A stretch of DNA of 64,000 nt from Asterias amurensis (GCF_032118995.1 NC_092662.1:3968001-4032000); one strand, 5' to 3'; counted from the stretch's first letter, positions 40,201-47,939 are shown. Notes: generated by a model from the sequence alone, not told the origin. Translations and numbers: made by a program.

Positions 40201-43200
40201 TTTGCTTCACATCATTCTCCAGCAACAAAAGAACAACACTGGCTGAGTGTTTTTTTTGTGTACAGATTTCATTACGATCATACTTACTTCTTTTCTAAGG
40301 GCTCCACTGGGGCAGTCTTTCATGAAGTCTCGGTGCCTGTGGAAAACAGATATACCTAATATAATCTTTTGAAAATGACATCGTCGCCTAAAATAGAAAG
40401 TCATTTGTTCAAGCTAGGAAATGTCATTGAAAACGACTGATGTTGGAAACCTTTTTCTCTAAAATCAAGTTCAAATGAGAGCCCTATAAACAAGGTTTTC
40501 TTTTTTGATAGCCTTATGATGGTCCATTATTGTGACAAATTGCAGTTCGTTATCCAGAATTAATGATTCTAAAATAATATTTAAAGATCTGTGCACAGCT
40601 CCTTCCACCTGATCTAACACTAGTTATTTTATTATTCATTTTCCTTTTTAGTTATTACTCTTTCGTGTTCTTGTGGTTTGGGGCTGCTTGTTTTTTCAAT
40701 AAATAAAAGACATGACCTTAAAGTCACTAGACACAGTTGGTATTTACTCAAAATAATTGTTAGTATAAGAACTTAGTTCGTAACGAGCAATGGACAGCTG
40801 TTGATAGTACAAAACATTGTGAGAAATGGCTCCCTCTGAAGTTACAGAGTTTTTTAGAGAATAAGGTAACTTCACTCAAATAATAAAATACCTCAGCTGA
40901 AGCCTTTTATGTGTCTGAAATCCCACTAAGTAATGCAATCAAGGGTGTTTTTTCTTTTTATATTCTCTTTTCATTTTTCATTAATCTCAGTACGACCAAT
41001 TCAGCCTAAATTTTCATTTATTTGTTTATTTGTGCATAATTGTTGGGACAAACCAAGTGAGAATACCGGTCTCCGACAATGACCAGACGCGTCCTGTGCC
41101 TTTAAAGACACCATAGCGATAGGTAATGGTTGTGTATTGTTAAAGACATCTGGCTGGCTGCTGCATACGCTTTTGGCTGGTTACCACGCATGGTTACCAT
41201 GCGATGTGAGGGTACTTCACACAATGGCTTTATGATAACAACACAGTACAAGGGCAAAGACAACTCTTACACAACGTCAAATATTTGATATAATGTCAAA
41301 GTACAGGTATTGCTTGAACAGATGAATTTGTGTTTTTTAAAACAAGATTTAAGCGAAGAACCGCCAAAGGCATAAATGGCATGATCCAAGGTAAAGCAAC
41401 GATTTTGTGAGCTTAGAAATATTTGTGTGACAAACCTCTATGAATTTAGTACAAAGGTATTTCATTCTGCAAATTGCGTTTTTGATAAACAGGCCACTTG
41501 TACACTTACCATTGCTGTAATTCTTTCTTGTCAACTGCAAACAAAAAAGGGTAAAGAAATGTACAAAATTAAAAGATGTAGCCTACAGGGTGAAAACTAA
41601 TTTGTAGTTTCAATCTGAAAGTTGGCTGAAACTAGTTTGTCACATCGATGCATTGTTGGATATCAGTGCTCAGTGCTGGGTATGTTAATTTTTTCTTGAA
41701 ACAAAGGACAACATTGGTACGATAGACAGCAAGTTGGCAAAATGGCTTCCAGATACATTTGCAATGACAATGCACTTGATGTCCCTAGTTCTTAATTCTT
41801 TCTAGAATGTATGTCCATTGATGAGTTCTATATTTTTGCTTTTGCTTAAAAAAAAACAGAAGATCAAATGAAGTATGAACCATTCATTTAAAGGCAGTGG
41901 ACACTATTAGTTTTATTGTCAAAGACTAGCCTTCACAGTTGGTGTATCTCAACATGCATAAAATAACAAACCTGTGAAAATTTGAGCTCAATCATCCATT
42001 TAAAGGCAGTGGACACTATTAGTAATTGTCAAAGACTAGCTTTCACAGTTGGTGTATCTCAACATGCATAAAATAACAAACCTGTGAAAATTTGAGCTCA
42101 ATCGGTCATCGAACTTGCGAGATAATAATGAAAGAAAAACCACCCTTGTCACATGAAGTTGTGTGCGTTTAGATGGTTGATTTCGAGACCTCAAGTTCAA
42201 TTCGTGGAAAAATTACTTCTTTCTCGAAAACTACGTCACTTCAGAGGGAGCCGTTTATATCACAATGTTTTATACCATCAACCTCTCCCCATTACTCATC
42301 ACCAAGAAAGGTTTTATGCTAATAATTATTTTGAGTAATTACCAATAGTGTCCACTGCCTTTAAGACAGGGTAGTGTGAAAATTGAATGCAAGTAAAAAT
42401 TTAAGTAAAAATTTAAGTTATTGAGTAAGGTCAGATCCGAATTAGCCTTTACAGCTATGGCTACAACTGTTGCTAGAAGAGTCAAGATATTTTCCTTCCT
42501 ACAATGTAGGGTCCCTTTAAACTGAACCTGAAAGTGACTGGCCTTTTGTAAATGTCTATAACATGTTACCATCATGGTATTGTACCTGAACTCCTTGCAT
42601 AATTAACCAACAGCATCCCACAAAGATCTGGTGGGGAGCACGCTGAGTGTGATGCAAATTACATTATTTCTGGTATGGCTCCTATGTGTACTTGTCCTAT
42701 CACAGATCTAGTATTACAATGATCTATAGGCAATTGTCTGTGTTGAATGTCGACTGATGACTTCTACTTAAAAGATTGGGGTACTTTTTTGTAACACAAA
42801 ACACAATGTCCACAGATTTGCATTAAACTTACACAGTATGAAAATAATGACTGTAGAAAGCTTCCCTTAAACTATAACATGCTGAGTTGCTGTAGTTTTT
42901 GAGAAATGAGTCAAACAAGTCACACAAATTTGTTTGGTCTCATGAGACAAAAATTATTTTAGCATGCAAAACGTTTTTTTTTGTGAGTTTGTTTTACTAA
43001 TTTTTCAAAAACCACAGAACCTCAGCTAGTAATATTTTTAGGGAAGCTTTCTACCTTCATTATCTTCAGACTCTGTAATTTTAATGTAAATCTGTGGACA
43101 TTGTGTTTTGTGTTACAAGAAGTGCCAGAACCCTTTAAGAAATGTCTGGGTTATCTCTTGACATAAAACATGAAGTGATTTCACTGGACTTGACTTAAAC

Positions 43201-46200
43201 AATGTTCGTCTAAAGTCCACATTTCCTCAATTCTTGTACTGGTTTTAAGTGTGCTTTACTCTTGAAAGTCACAGGCTGAAATACAGTGACCAGGGGTCGA
43301 TTTCTCAAAGAGTTAGTCCTAGGAGATATTATAGACGAGTAACTCGATTTAACTCAAAATAAAACTAGTCTTAACTCTTCAACCCAGAATTTATTTTACA
43401 AAACCAGCGTCAAAATAAATTGAACATGCACATTTAGAGAAGATCAAGACAGATGTAGAAATCATTTGTCTTATCAAAGCTTACTATGATACTCAAGAGA
43501 GTTAAAAGATATTAAATCCATTTTTTGTCTTCATAAGGATAAATTACACAATGAGGTAGCCTAATATTATTCCAGGCCAGGAACTTCATCTTTGAAAAGG
43601 CAAGGCCATTTTCATTTTGAAAAGGGCATTTTCATTGGAACATCTTTAAGTCTATGGGAAACTTTTGAAAGGGCACTAAGGCCACGACCAGGGCAACAGA
43701 TGACATGGCCTCCGTGGAAAATTCCAGGCTGTTATTCGCTTGAAAAACACAAGACCACCAGGCTTGTCTGGTCAAGAGTTTACTGGCCCAAGCTAAAATC
43801 ACTGGCCTTGGGGCTGGGATCCGGTGTCAAGTTGGAACCCCTGACCAGTCTCTCATTATGTAATGAATATGTCATTACATGAACATTAGGCCTACTGAAT
43901 TTCTTATTTTCCACTTGGTAACCATTGTGTTAACCCAAGAAGTGGTGAAATCAGCAACAGTATAGCATTCTGACACAATAGGTTTGATGAGAGATGCCTA
44001 ACTCTGAAAGGATTTCACTTACTCTGTCCTTTCCCTTGTATTATTATTTAGTATCATTTAATAGCTGTAATAAAAAATAGGCCAGGTTATAATGAAAAGA
44101 AAAATGTTTTGCTCTGCAGCAGATGTGTGTACTTCATGAGTTGCAATTGCAGTTGAGTATTGACCCCGTTTTTGCGCAGCTGTTCCATCTTTTTCCTCAG
44201 AGGAAGGGTATTAGTTGTTAATTGATGTGGTGAGACATCCTTGTACTGTAGAGGTGCTGCTCACCTCTTTGCCTTGCTACCGCTCATTAGCTTTTTTATA
44301 TAAAAATATTACACTGATGTGTGTAAGCGTTGTATACTCAATACTTAATGACACTAGACACTATTGGTAATTGTCAAAGACTAGCCTTCACAGTTAGTTG
44401 GTGTATCTCAACATATGGATGCAATAACAAACCTTTGAAAATTTGAGCTCAATCGGTCGTCGAAGTTGCGAGATAATAATGAAAGGAAAAACAGCCTTGT
44501 CACACGAAGTTGTGTGCTTTCAGATGCTTGATTTCGAGACCTCAAGTTCTAAATCTGAGGTCTCAAAATCAAATTCTAGGAAAATTAATAATTTCTTGTA
44601 AACTACATTACTTCAGAGGGAGCCGCTTCTCACAATGTTTTATACTATCAACCTCTCCCCATTAATCGTTACCAAGAAAGGTTTTATTATAATAATTATT
44701 TTGAGTAATTACCAATAGTGTCCACTGCCTTTAACTGAGTACAGTGAACAAAATTCACAGGCAGATTACTTCAGCAAGTTATATTTTATGGACAATTTAA
44801 AAAGCTTTCTACCGTCATTATCTTTAAACCATGCAAGTTTAATGTAAATCTGTGTACGTTTGTGTTTTGTGTACAACAAAAAGTACCCAAGCCCTTTAAC
44901 TTGAAATTGGGACCCTTTGCCTCCATTGTCAGATCTTCTAATAATATCCTAACCACAAAGTATTTTCACTTTCACTTTCACATTTGGATGGAGTCACTCG
45001 CGTTTATTAACAAGTCAAAGTCTTCAAAATATTTATCTTTGAGTTAGGTCAGAATGCAGTTTCTGCTGCAAAATGACTTTGAAAAAAAAAAAACGAGTGA
45101 CACTTGAGTGCTATTCACACGATGGCATTTTAACTGGGGTTCCTTGTTTAATTTTAGCAAAGTTGTAAAATGTAGCAATGTTTGACAATATTTTGCACAA
45201 GAACTTGAACAGTAGAAACAACTGATGTCCTTTCACACGAGGTACAATGTAAAATTACACAACCATGCAACCATGCAAATTACACAACCATGCTACAATT
45301 TAGCAAGAGACCCTTGGTTTTTTTTCTCTCATGTGAAAGGGGCTTAAATGACAGCCGAGGTAGGTTTGTAAAGATCTAGGCCCCTATTTGATTAGCTGAT
45401 ATGTTACAGATCGAGAGATTGTTAATTACTCCGGTAGCCAGAGTTAATTGCTTTATTGCATTGAGTGTCAATTTTGATTGGTTTGAGTTTTACTACCAAG
45501 TCTACTCAAATTAACCATTATTCATCAGACTGACTGTTCTGGAGGAACAAGTTACAATTGCATGGTACAGTAATTATGCAGTTTATATTTATTGGCAAAG
45601 GCAGTGGATATTTTACAGGAAATGGTTATTTACAAATTGATAATTAACCAGTAAATTGAATAATGTCTTTTTTTGAAGTTTTACACACACAAAATAGTCA
45701 ACAAAAATTGGTATTAAATTACAGAAATTTCCAGAACTAATTTGAACATAGCCGAGCGATCCACTTTATTTCAAAGTTATTACACTGCACGATTGAGTCA
45801 TGCAGCGTCTTTTTTCAATTTTGTTGTCACCCCCCCCCCCCAAAAAAAAAAAAAAAAAAAAAATTACAAATATTACCTCTTGCCTTTTGTTTGATCTTTT
45901 GTGGAAATAACGTTGAACCTAAACTCTAAAGTGATATTAAACTTGAACTAAAAAATAAGATTTTAATTAGAACAGTTAGCGCATTTATTATAAGCTTGGG
46001 TTTCTCTAGTGTAATTTGTGGCTAAATATAGTAAAGTCAAAAGTATATAATAATATATATATATATATTTTTTGGGGGGGGGATTTTTACAATCATAATT
46101 TAATTAATAAACAAATCCACTGCCGTCGCTGGTAAAATAAAACTAGGATTCTAGGAACTAATATAAATATATAATATAAGTTAATATTTAATAACACATG

Positions 46201-46391
46201 ACATTAGACAACTTGGCTTAGAATTCTACATTCCCCCAAACTAGCACACACTAATCAATATACCTGTCTACATAATTATGTACTGTACACATGTTGATAT
46301 TATCAAAAGAAATAAAAAAGTTCTTACAATAAGTGCATTCTTGCAACACCTTTATTTCCGTAGTGCTCAGCTTACTGGAGTTCTTCCCCAT
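13236..46391 (-). CDS. NCS1: neuronal calcium sensor 1 / frequenin
   Basis: Eight coding exons on the minus strand: 46391-46328, 41534-41510, 40336-40288, 36367-36281, 18982-18904, 17114-17026, 16199-16122, 13331-13236. All junctions are GT-AG and keep phase, giving 567 nt and 188 residues (human NCS-1 has 190). MGKNSSK carries Gly2 for N-myristoylation. EF-hand 1 is degenerate with the family CPSG (residues 38-41). EF2 (D72-E83), EF3 (D108-E119) and EF4 (D156-E167) have canonical loops. [12 protein letters not shown] and the end region [13 protein letters not shown] are family signatures. The tail is EIPQ rather than the vertebrate YDGLV. It is a membrane-associated Ca2+ sensor that in other animals regulates PI4K, receptors and exocytosis. 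Exon 2 is only 25 nt. The 17.3-kb intron between exons 4 and 5 holds most of the local repeats. An in-frame ATG lies 95 codons upstream (46676), but using it would remove the myristoylation site. Confidence 0.96.
13540..13650 (+). repeat. hammerhead-like dispersed repeat (copy 2)
   Basis: CATCAG-AGCATA-CTGATC-GAAACGTCGAG at 13540-13568, then hairpin GGTTCT-TTTC-AGAACC at 13580-13595. The CUGANGA side is not preserved here. Confidence 0.6.
13698..14061 (+). mobile_element. TTAA-ended MITE, family B
   Basis: Ends GGAAGGTACACGTTTGGTA and its reverse complement (CGTGTACCTTCCCTTTAA), so it has terminal inverted repeats. It holds a central perfect palindrome, AAAGACTTCTAGCTAGAAGT. A related full copy is at 28683-29050 and a truncated one at 23042-23170. 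Confidence 0.75.
14686..15073 (-). mobile_element. TTAA-ended MITE, family A (copy 2)
   Basis: TTAAAGGCAGTGGACACTAT at one end and ATAGTGTCCACTGCCTTTAA at the other. Internal palindrome GAGACCTCAA...TTGAGGTCTC. Inserted between B1 and the LINE fragment, outside any exon. Confidence 0.85.
15075..15465. other. intron sequence, nothing recognised
   Basis: Part of the last NCS-1 intron. No repeat or conserved frame seen. Confidence 0.3.
15470..15640 (+). mobile_element. LINE 3' fragment (non-LTR retrotransposon)
   Basis: Plus-strand translation gives [17 protein letters not shown]...CNHSLKPI. This resembles the conserved reverse-transcriptase ORF tail ([16 protein letters not shown]...FKSLLKT) seen better at 24540. 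It is short and decayed. Confidence 0.5.
15714..16013. repeat. 21-bp minisatellite, 14 units
   Basis: Unit AGCAAAAGCACAGGGCACCA plus C. A second variant has AGAGTACC in place of AGGGCACC. Variant order shows a five-unit (105-bp) block duplicated in units 6-10 and 11-15: two normal, two variant, one truncated AGCAAT unit. Because 21 is a multiple of 3 and the unit lacks stops, several frames stay open on both strands; they are not taken as genes. Flanks resemble the dispersed GGGCACC repeat at 49330-49470. Confidence 0.95.
16440..16960. repeat. tandem array of about 90-bp tRNA B-box-like monomers
   Basis: Six degenerate units, each with a T-arm-like GGTTCGAATC core at about 16497 (GGTTTGAATCTCAC), 16587, 16676 (GGTTCGAATCTCAC), 16763, 16836 (GGTTCAAACC) and 16929. 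Spacing is 90, 89, about 87, 73 and 93. Units also share CTCGACAAGCACTGA/GAGTATACAATG-like text. It lies in the NCS-1 intron between the exons at 16199 and 17026. Confidence 0.65.
17222..17592 (+). mobile_element. MITE, family F (copy 2)
   Basis: TTAAAGCCATTATACACTTT at the left and a matching GTACCGAAAGGGTCCAATGGC right end. It is the reverse-orientation relative of 3068-3440 and directly abuts the fold-back at 17588, sharing its TTAA. Confidence 0.7.
17588..17966. mobile_element. long palindromic fold-back element, family D (copy 1)
   Basis: About 378 bp and nearly self-complementary end to end: TTAAAGGAACACGTTGCCT at the left, AGGCAGCGTGTTCCTTTAA at the right, and centre GGAGTCAAATTTTTGACTCC. 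Other copies are at 29111-29502 and 57239-57627. Apparent open frames inside are shadows of the palindrome. Confidence 0.85.
18475..18660 (+). mobile_element. partial family D-like element
   Basis: Starts AAAGGAACACGTTGCCTTTC and keeps GGTTGAAAAGATATTGTAAA, then diverges after about 170 bp. The right arm is absent. Confidence 0.5.
19455..19615. repeat. about 82-bp imperfect direct duplication
   Basis: AGCAATTGGAAATGATTTCAAATTAAAGAA... is followed by AGCAAGTGGAAATATTTCAGATTAAAGAA..., each ending near an AGATCT site. Lies in the large NCS-1 intron. Confidence 0.5.
19955..20340 (+). mobile_element. TTAA-ended MITE, family A (copy 3)
   Basis: Full-length relative with both ends and the internal GAGACCTCAAGTTTAGAATT palindrome. 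Inside the large NCS-1 intron. Confidence 0.8.
20341..22390. other. intron sequence, no gene recognised
   Basis: AT-rich. The stretch at about 21330-21840 is less AT-rich and could be an old element remnant, but no family is recognisable. Frames here lack coding character. Confidence 0.3.
22392..23035. repeat. three-copy tandem repeat, 216-248 bp unit
   Basis: CATTTACCCCTCA recurs at 22481, 22705 and 22953, and a CTACAGGTGGTGA-like start at about 22396, 22612 and 22828. Each unit holds GGCAATCGAGCTAAGAAAGT. Units are about 80 percent alike by eye. Confidence 0.7.
23042..23170 (+). mobile_element. truncated family B MITE
   Basis: Left end TTAAAGAGAAGGTATACGTT joined to a right-end part (CACAGGTTTGTTATTTTATG ... 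CACCAAGTGAGAA). The middle is deleted. Confidence 0.55.
23171..24535. other. intron sequence, nothing recognised
   Basis: A 131-codon frame near 23098-23493 has no recognisable domain and begins inside a MITE fragment. Not called a gene. Confidence 0.3.
24540..25160 (+). mobile_element. LINE 3' end split by a MITE insertion
   Basis: Plus-strand frame [20 protein letters not shown], then KLPTNS and a stop, is the typical C-terminus of a CR1/jockey-like reverse-transcriptase ORF. The continuation (TTTAATCAATACTTAAAACC..., TATAGCGCTTAG, ATTATT tail) resumes after 25022. A family A MITE at 24630-25022 separates the two parts. Confidence 0.7.
24630..25022 (-). mobile_element. TTAA-ended MITE, family A (copy 4), nested in LINE
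   Basis: TTAAAGACATTGGACACCAT at the left and GTGTCCACTGCCTTTAAA at the right. It interrupts the LINE 3' end, so the MITE is the younger insertion. Confidence 0.85.
25161..26095. other. intron sequence, nothing recognised
   Basis: No repeat family or conserved frame seen. Confidence 0.3.
26097..26175 (+). repeat. tRNA-like / SINE head
   Basis: CAGCTCAATTGGTAGAGCAT is a good A-box with D-arm. GGCGGCAGATTAAAAATCC is a decayed T-arm/B-box. No intact acceptor stem, so probably a SINE head or tRNA pseudogene. Confidence 0.5.
26760..27335. repeat. two diverged direct repeats around poly-G tracts
   Basis: TAACTGGAGATACAGTATGC ... poly-G ... GTTGAGGAAGG at about 26763-26845 recurs as TAACTGGAGATCTACAATAT ... 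poly-G ... GTTGATGAAGG at about 27247-27325, some 484 bp apart. Confidence 0.5.
27336..28680. other. intron sequence, nothing recognised
   Basis: No gene or repeat family seen beyond AT-rich chance frames. Confidence 0.3.
28683..29050 (+). mobile_element. TTAA-ended MITE, family B (copy 2)
   Basis: TTAAAGGAAAGGTACACTTT at the left and AAGGTGTACCTTCCCTTTAA at the right. Same central palindrome ACTTCTAGCTAGAAGT as the copy at 13698. Confidence 0.8.
29111..29502. mobile_element. long palindromic fold-back element, family D (copy 2)
   Basis: TTAAAGGAACACGTTGCCTT and its reverse complement at the ends; centre GGAGTAAAAAATTTGACTCC flanked by GGTCGGCCAT. Very similar to 57239-57627. Confidence 0.85.
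29680..29880. repeat. GGCACC/GCCTTGGTGCCC dispersed repeat
   Basis: TTGCCTTGGTGCCCTCGAAA and TCTTGGTGCCCTCGCCC match, in either orientation, the text at 43570-43870, 49330-49470, 50060-50190 and 51290-51440. Non-coding. Confidence 0.5.
29925..30115. other. GC-rich island of unknown origin
   Basis: About 190 bp, strongly C-rich on the plus strand (CCCCCGAGCTCTTCGGGCCC, CGGCCCCCACCCCCG), unlike the surrounding AT-rich intron. Open frames cross it on both strands, but I recognise no domain. It could be an old gene or element fragment, a regulatory CpG island or an assembly artefact. Confidence 0.4.
30345..30985. repeat. about 193-bp tandem repeat, three full units plus a start
   Basis: GATTAAGGTACT begins at 30389, 30582, 30776 and 30967 (spacing 193, 194, 191). 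Shared blocks include CAACGTTAATGTTAAATCTA, TTTTGACCATAT and GATAGATTGATGCAAGTAAC. Confidence 0.85.
31335..31395. mobile_element. solo right end of a family D element
   Basis: AAACACTTTTTAAAGACCTA ... AGGCAATGTGTTCCTTTAAA matches only the terminal 60 bp of family D. Confidence 0.5.
31620..32008 (+). mobile_element. TTAA-ended MITE, family A (copy 5)
   Basis: TTAAAGGCAGTGGACACTAT ... ATTACCAATAGTGTCCACTG. Full length. A flanking motif (AGTAGCTCAAGGAAATTGGC) is found on both sides, at about 31553 and 32008, so the insertion lies within or beside a local duplication. Confidence 0.8.
32010..33190. other. intron sequence with poly-G and local duplication
   Basis: Runs of G at 32499-32511 and 33087-33097. 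The block 32440-32600 is partly repeated at 32650-32790 (CAATTATGAA, GCCAAAGCC, AATCAGA). No gene. Confidence 0.35.
33195..33561 (+). mobile_element. TTAA-ended MITE, family A (copy 6)
   Basis: As the other copies, but the left end lacks about 25 bp after TTAAAGGCAG. Confidence 0.75.
33600..33860. mobile_element. partial family E MITE
   Basis: GCTGAGGTGCTGTAGTTTCTGAGAAATGAG and GAAGATAATGATGGTAAAAA match the fuller element at 42775-43140. Confidence 0.5.
33861..34685. other. intron sequence, nothing recognised
   Basis: A 127-codon minus-strand frame has no recognisable domain or splice context and is not called. Confidence 0.3.
34690..34920 (+). repeat. tRNA-derived SINE
   Basis: GTGTGGGTTCGATTCCG is a B-box/T-arm. 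The 3' body, GAGGGCTGAGACAGTAGTGT preceded by TGTGTACCAGTGGGAAAC, recurs in reverse at 48590-48700. Confidence 0.55.
35040..35222 (+). mobile_element. LINE 3' end with (ATTG)n tail
   Basis: Plus-strand peptide [15 protein letters not shown] matches the usual C-terminus of CR1/L2-like RT ORFs. A short UTR with CATGGCGCTATAAG follows, then an ATTG-repeat tail at 35202-35221. Confidence 0.65.
35223..36275. other. intron sequence, nothing recognised
   Basis: Contains a CA-rich run and an AAAACA run (35770-35835). No gene. Confidence 0.3.
36925..37220. repeat. duplicated tRNA-SINE-like segment
   Basis: TTATTGGTTTTGAATCCCNC, TCCTAAATTGCC, GATTTCTGCAGGGCT and GGTAAGCACTGAGTATA occur twice (about 36973-37043 and 37119-37207). 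The second copy carries GTGGGTTCGAATCCC, a B-box. Confidence 0.65.
37300..37475. repeat. 96-bp direct duplication
   Basis: GAGACAGACAGAAATCCATC occurs at 37317 and 37413. Both are followed by GCCAACCTT-AATACGAGAC-ACATCACC-ATGATGA with few differences. Confidence 0.8.
37775..37978 (+). mobile_element. fragment of an A/B-type MITE
   Basis: CAACAAGGGTGTGAGTTCTTTC ... CACCAAGTGAGAA ... AACCAGTGCCTTTAAAG matches the right half only. Confidence 0.55.
37980..40285. other. intron sequence, nothing recognised
   Basis: Chance frames only. The longest (about 39250-39800) show no domain. Confidence 0.3.
40717..41104 (+). mobile_element. TTAA-ended MITE, diverged A/B relative (family C)
   Basis: TTAAAGTCACTAGACACAGT at the left and CGTCCTGTGCCTTTAAAG at the right, with the internal TGAGAAATGGCTCCCTCTGA common to families A and B. 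Confidence 0.65.
41105..41505. other. intron sequence, nothing recognised
   Basis: Sequence between the family C MITE and the 25-nt NCS-1 exon 2. No repeat seen. Confidence 0.3.
41888..42364 (-). mobile_element. TTAA-ended MITE, family A (copy 7) with internal duplication
   Basis: The first about 112 bp (TTAAAGGCAGTGGACACTAT ... GAGCTCAATCATCCA) are repeated head to tail at 42000, so the element is longer than the rest (477 bp). Right end GTGTCCACTGCCTTTAA. Confidence 0.85.
42775..43140. mobile_element. fold-back MITE, family E
   Basis: TTGTAACACAAAACACAATG at the left and CATTGTGTTTTGTGTTACAA at the right are exact reverse complements; pairing continues inward (TCCACAGATTT/AAATCTGTGGA, GAAAGCTTCCC/GGGAAGCTTTC). 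Partial copies are at 33600 and 44790. Confidence 0.8.
43285..43400. repeat. GGGGTCGATTTC...AGTCCT repeat
   Basis: CCAGGGGTCGATTTCTCAAA followed by GAGTTAGTCCTAGGA resembles 48722-48845 (CCAGGGGTGGATTTCACAAA ... AGTCCTAACTTAGGACTAGT). Non-coding. Confidence 0.5.
43570..43870. repeat. GGGCACT/GGGCATT dispersed repeat
   Basis: AGGCCAGGAACTTCATCTTTGA with repeats of AAAAGGGCATTTTCATT. Belongs with the GGCACC family at 29680, 49330, 50060 and 51290. Confidence 0.45.
44344..44734 (-). mobile_element. TTAA-ended MITE, family A (copy 8)
   Basis: TTAATGACACTAGACACTAT ... AATAGTGTCCACTGCCTTTAA. Full length, somewhat diverged at the left end. Confidence 0.8.
44790..44905. mobile_element. solo end of family E
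   Basis: AAAAAGCTTTCTACCGTCAT ... GTTTGTGTTTTGTGT matches one arm of 42775-43140. Confidence 0.5.
45100..45355. repeat. probable inverted-repeat element, weak
   Basis: TTCACACGATGGCATTTTAA near the left and CTCATGTGAAAGGGGCTTA at the right look like decayed ends. Inside are three copies of ACACAACCATGC-like text. Uncertain. Confidence 0.3.
45825..45865. repeat. poly-C/poly-A tract
   Basis: About 14 C directly followed by about 22 A. Low-complexity sequence and prone to assembly error. Confidence 0.8.
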
Positions 46392-46720
46392 GGCAGAAGG
46401 ACTGAATAAAGTTCCTACACAGACCATAGGCTTTAGAAAACCAAAACCAGTTGCTTGTGTAAATATCTTGTCCCCAAAATGTGTGTTGTTCCGTGTAGAA
46501 ACATGACAACAGCAGAGCTCACATAATTCCCACTCGCACGACAGTCGCCATGTTATTGTGTACAGTTCAACAGGACCCGCCGTGTGTGTGCTGTTCGCTG
46601 TATGTGTAGTGTGTAACGTACACAACATGTAGTTCATGTTTACACACTGTGCAGTGCGGGCACATGATGGCGCCATTTAACAAGAAAAAGGAAAAAGACG
46701 GGGCATGGAAAAATATTAAT
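46392..46720 (-). promoter_or_regulatory. 5' region of NCS1 (inferred UTR/promoter)
   Basis: Directly upstream of the MGKNSSK start, more GC-rich than its surroundings. The NCS-1 frame stays open back to an ATG at 46676 (MAPSCARTAQ...), 95 codons upstream. The extension is Cys/Thr/His-rich, has no family counterpart and would abolish N-myristoylation, so it is more likely 5' UTR. Confidence 0.4.
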
Positions 46721-47160
46721 TTAGGTGTGTACGTGTAGAGAGAGGGCGCGCTAACAATTGTTTGTTGTTATAAACCTGGCCCGTTTTTATTGTTACGATC
46801 ACATTTTCAGCGCTGTTTCAAGCCCATTTGCCGGTTGTAATTATTTCAGCTTGAAGGACTAGTATCATTGACAAATCCTCTGTTAACTACCTTCGCTATA
46901 TTCCTTGAATCAACACAGTTTCTGAACATTGGTGGTAAGTTGAAGGAGTTACGTTTTAATTTTAATTAGAGCATGGAATGGAGGTAGAAATAGAGTTGAG
47001 ACCTCAATCAACATTTGATTGCACGTGTTAGAGCTTCTCGCCCTTTAAAATTGTGTGCTTCGAGTGTTGGCCCCGACTGCATCCCCGACCCGCCCTCCAG
47101 CTAGCCATACATAGTCCTCATTGTTACTCGTCCTATTCTGGACTGGAGCAAACTTCGCTC
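46721..47160. other. intergenic, nothing recognised
   Basis: Sequence between the NCS-1 5' end and the fold-back cluster. No gene or repeat family seen. Confidence 0.3.
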
Positions 47161-47165
47161 AGTTA

Positions 47166-47430
47166 GGTTAACTTTCCGTTCTGGCGCCGCCACCTTTTCA
47201 CTCACTTTTACAAAAAAGCATATCTCATCAAGGTAAATTAGATACTAAAATTATTTCATATCCAATATTAATAATGAAAAAGTGGTGGCGCCATACCGAA
47301 ACAAATTTCCGTATGGCGCCACTACTTTTTCATTTTATATGAAATAATATAGTATCTAATTTACCTCAATGAGATATTCCTTTTTGTAAAAATTAGTGAA
47401 AAAGTGGTGGCGCCATACGGACAGTTAGCC
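47166..47430. mobile_element. fold-back element with nested inverted repeats
   Basis: Two arms of about 128 bp, mutually inverted around 47300. Outer ends are GGTTAACTTTCCGTTCTGGC and its counterpart (CGCCATACGGACAGTTAGCC). Each arm is itself bounded by GGCGCCACCACTTTTTCA-like inverted ends. Arms match at roughly 85 percent by eye. Confidence 0.8.
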
Positions 47431-47548
47431 CACCTTGTTGAGCTGTTAATGGCTCCGCGTTTAACATCAGTCTCACCAGTGTAATGGTGGCAGTAATGAG
47501 ACCGATGTTAAAAGCGGAGCCATTAACAGCTCAACAAGGTGGGCTAAC
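47424..47548. repeat. near-perfect hairpin, 52-bp arms
   Basis: Left arm 47424-47475 and right arm 47497-47548 match at 50 of 52 bases (ends GTTAGCCCACCTTGTTGAGC and its complement), loop 21 bases. It overlaps the right end of the preceding fold-back by GTTAGCC. Confidence 0.95.
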
Positions 47549-47939
47549 GGAAAAATATCTAAAACGGGGTACTGCTCCTCAACTAGTTTAAAAATTAACA
47601 CGGACAAAGCCTTCACAACTGCTGGCCCGAAACTGTCGCACAAAACAAAAACTAAGGAGAGAAGAGTACATGTACCAAGGGTGGTGGGTGCTGATTGCTG
47701 GTAGTGGGAATCTTTCTCCACTGAATTGGGACAAATGGGGAAACTGATCTTTGGAAATAAGTTTCCATGGTGGTGGTACACTACAACAAGAAAGGTTTTG
47801 AAAGTTTGCATGGTTGAAAAACCATGTGGTAAGGTTTGCAGTAACACCATGTAACGATAATCTCAAAATGAGTTTTGTGTGGTTCTGAAAAGAAGCGTTG
47901 ATTTCACCTCGACTTTTCGATCAGTAGGCTCTGATCGTC

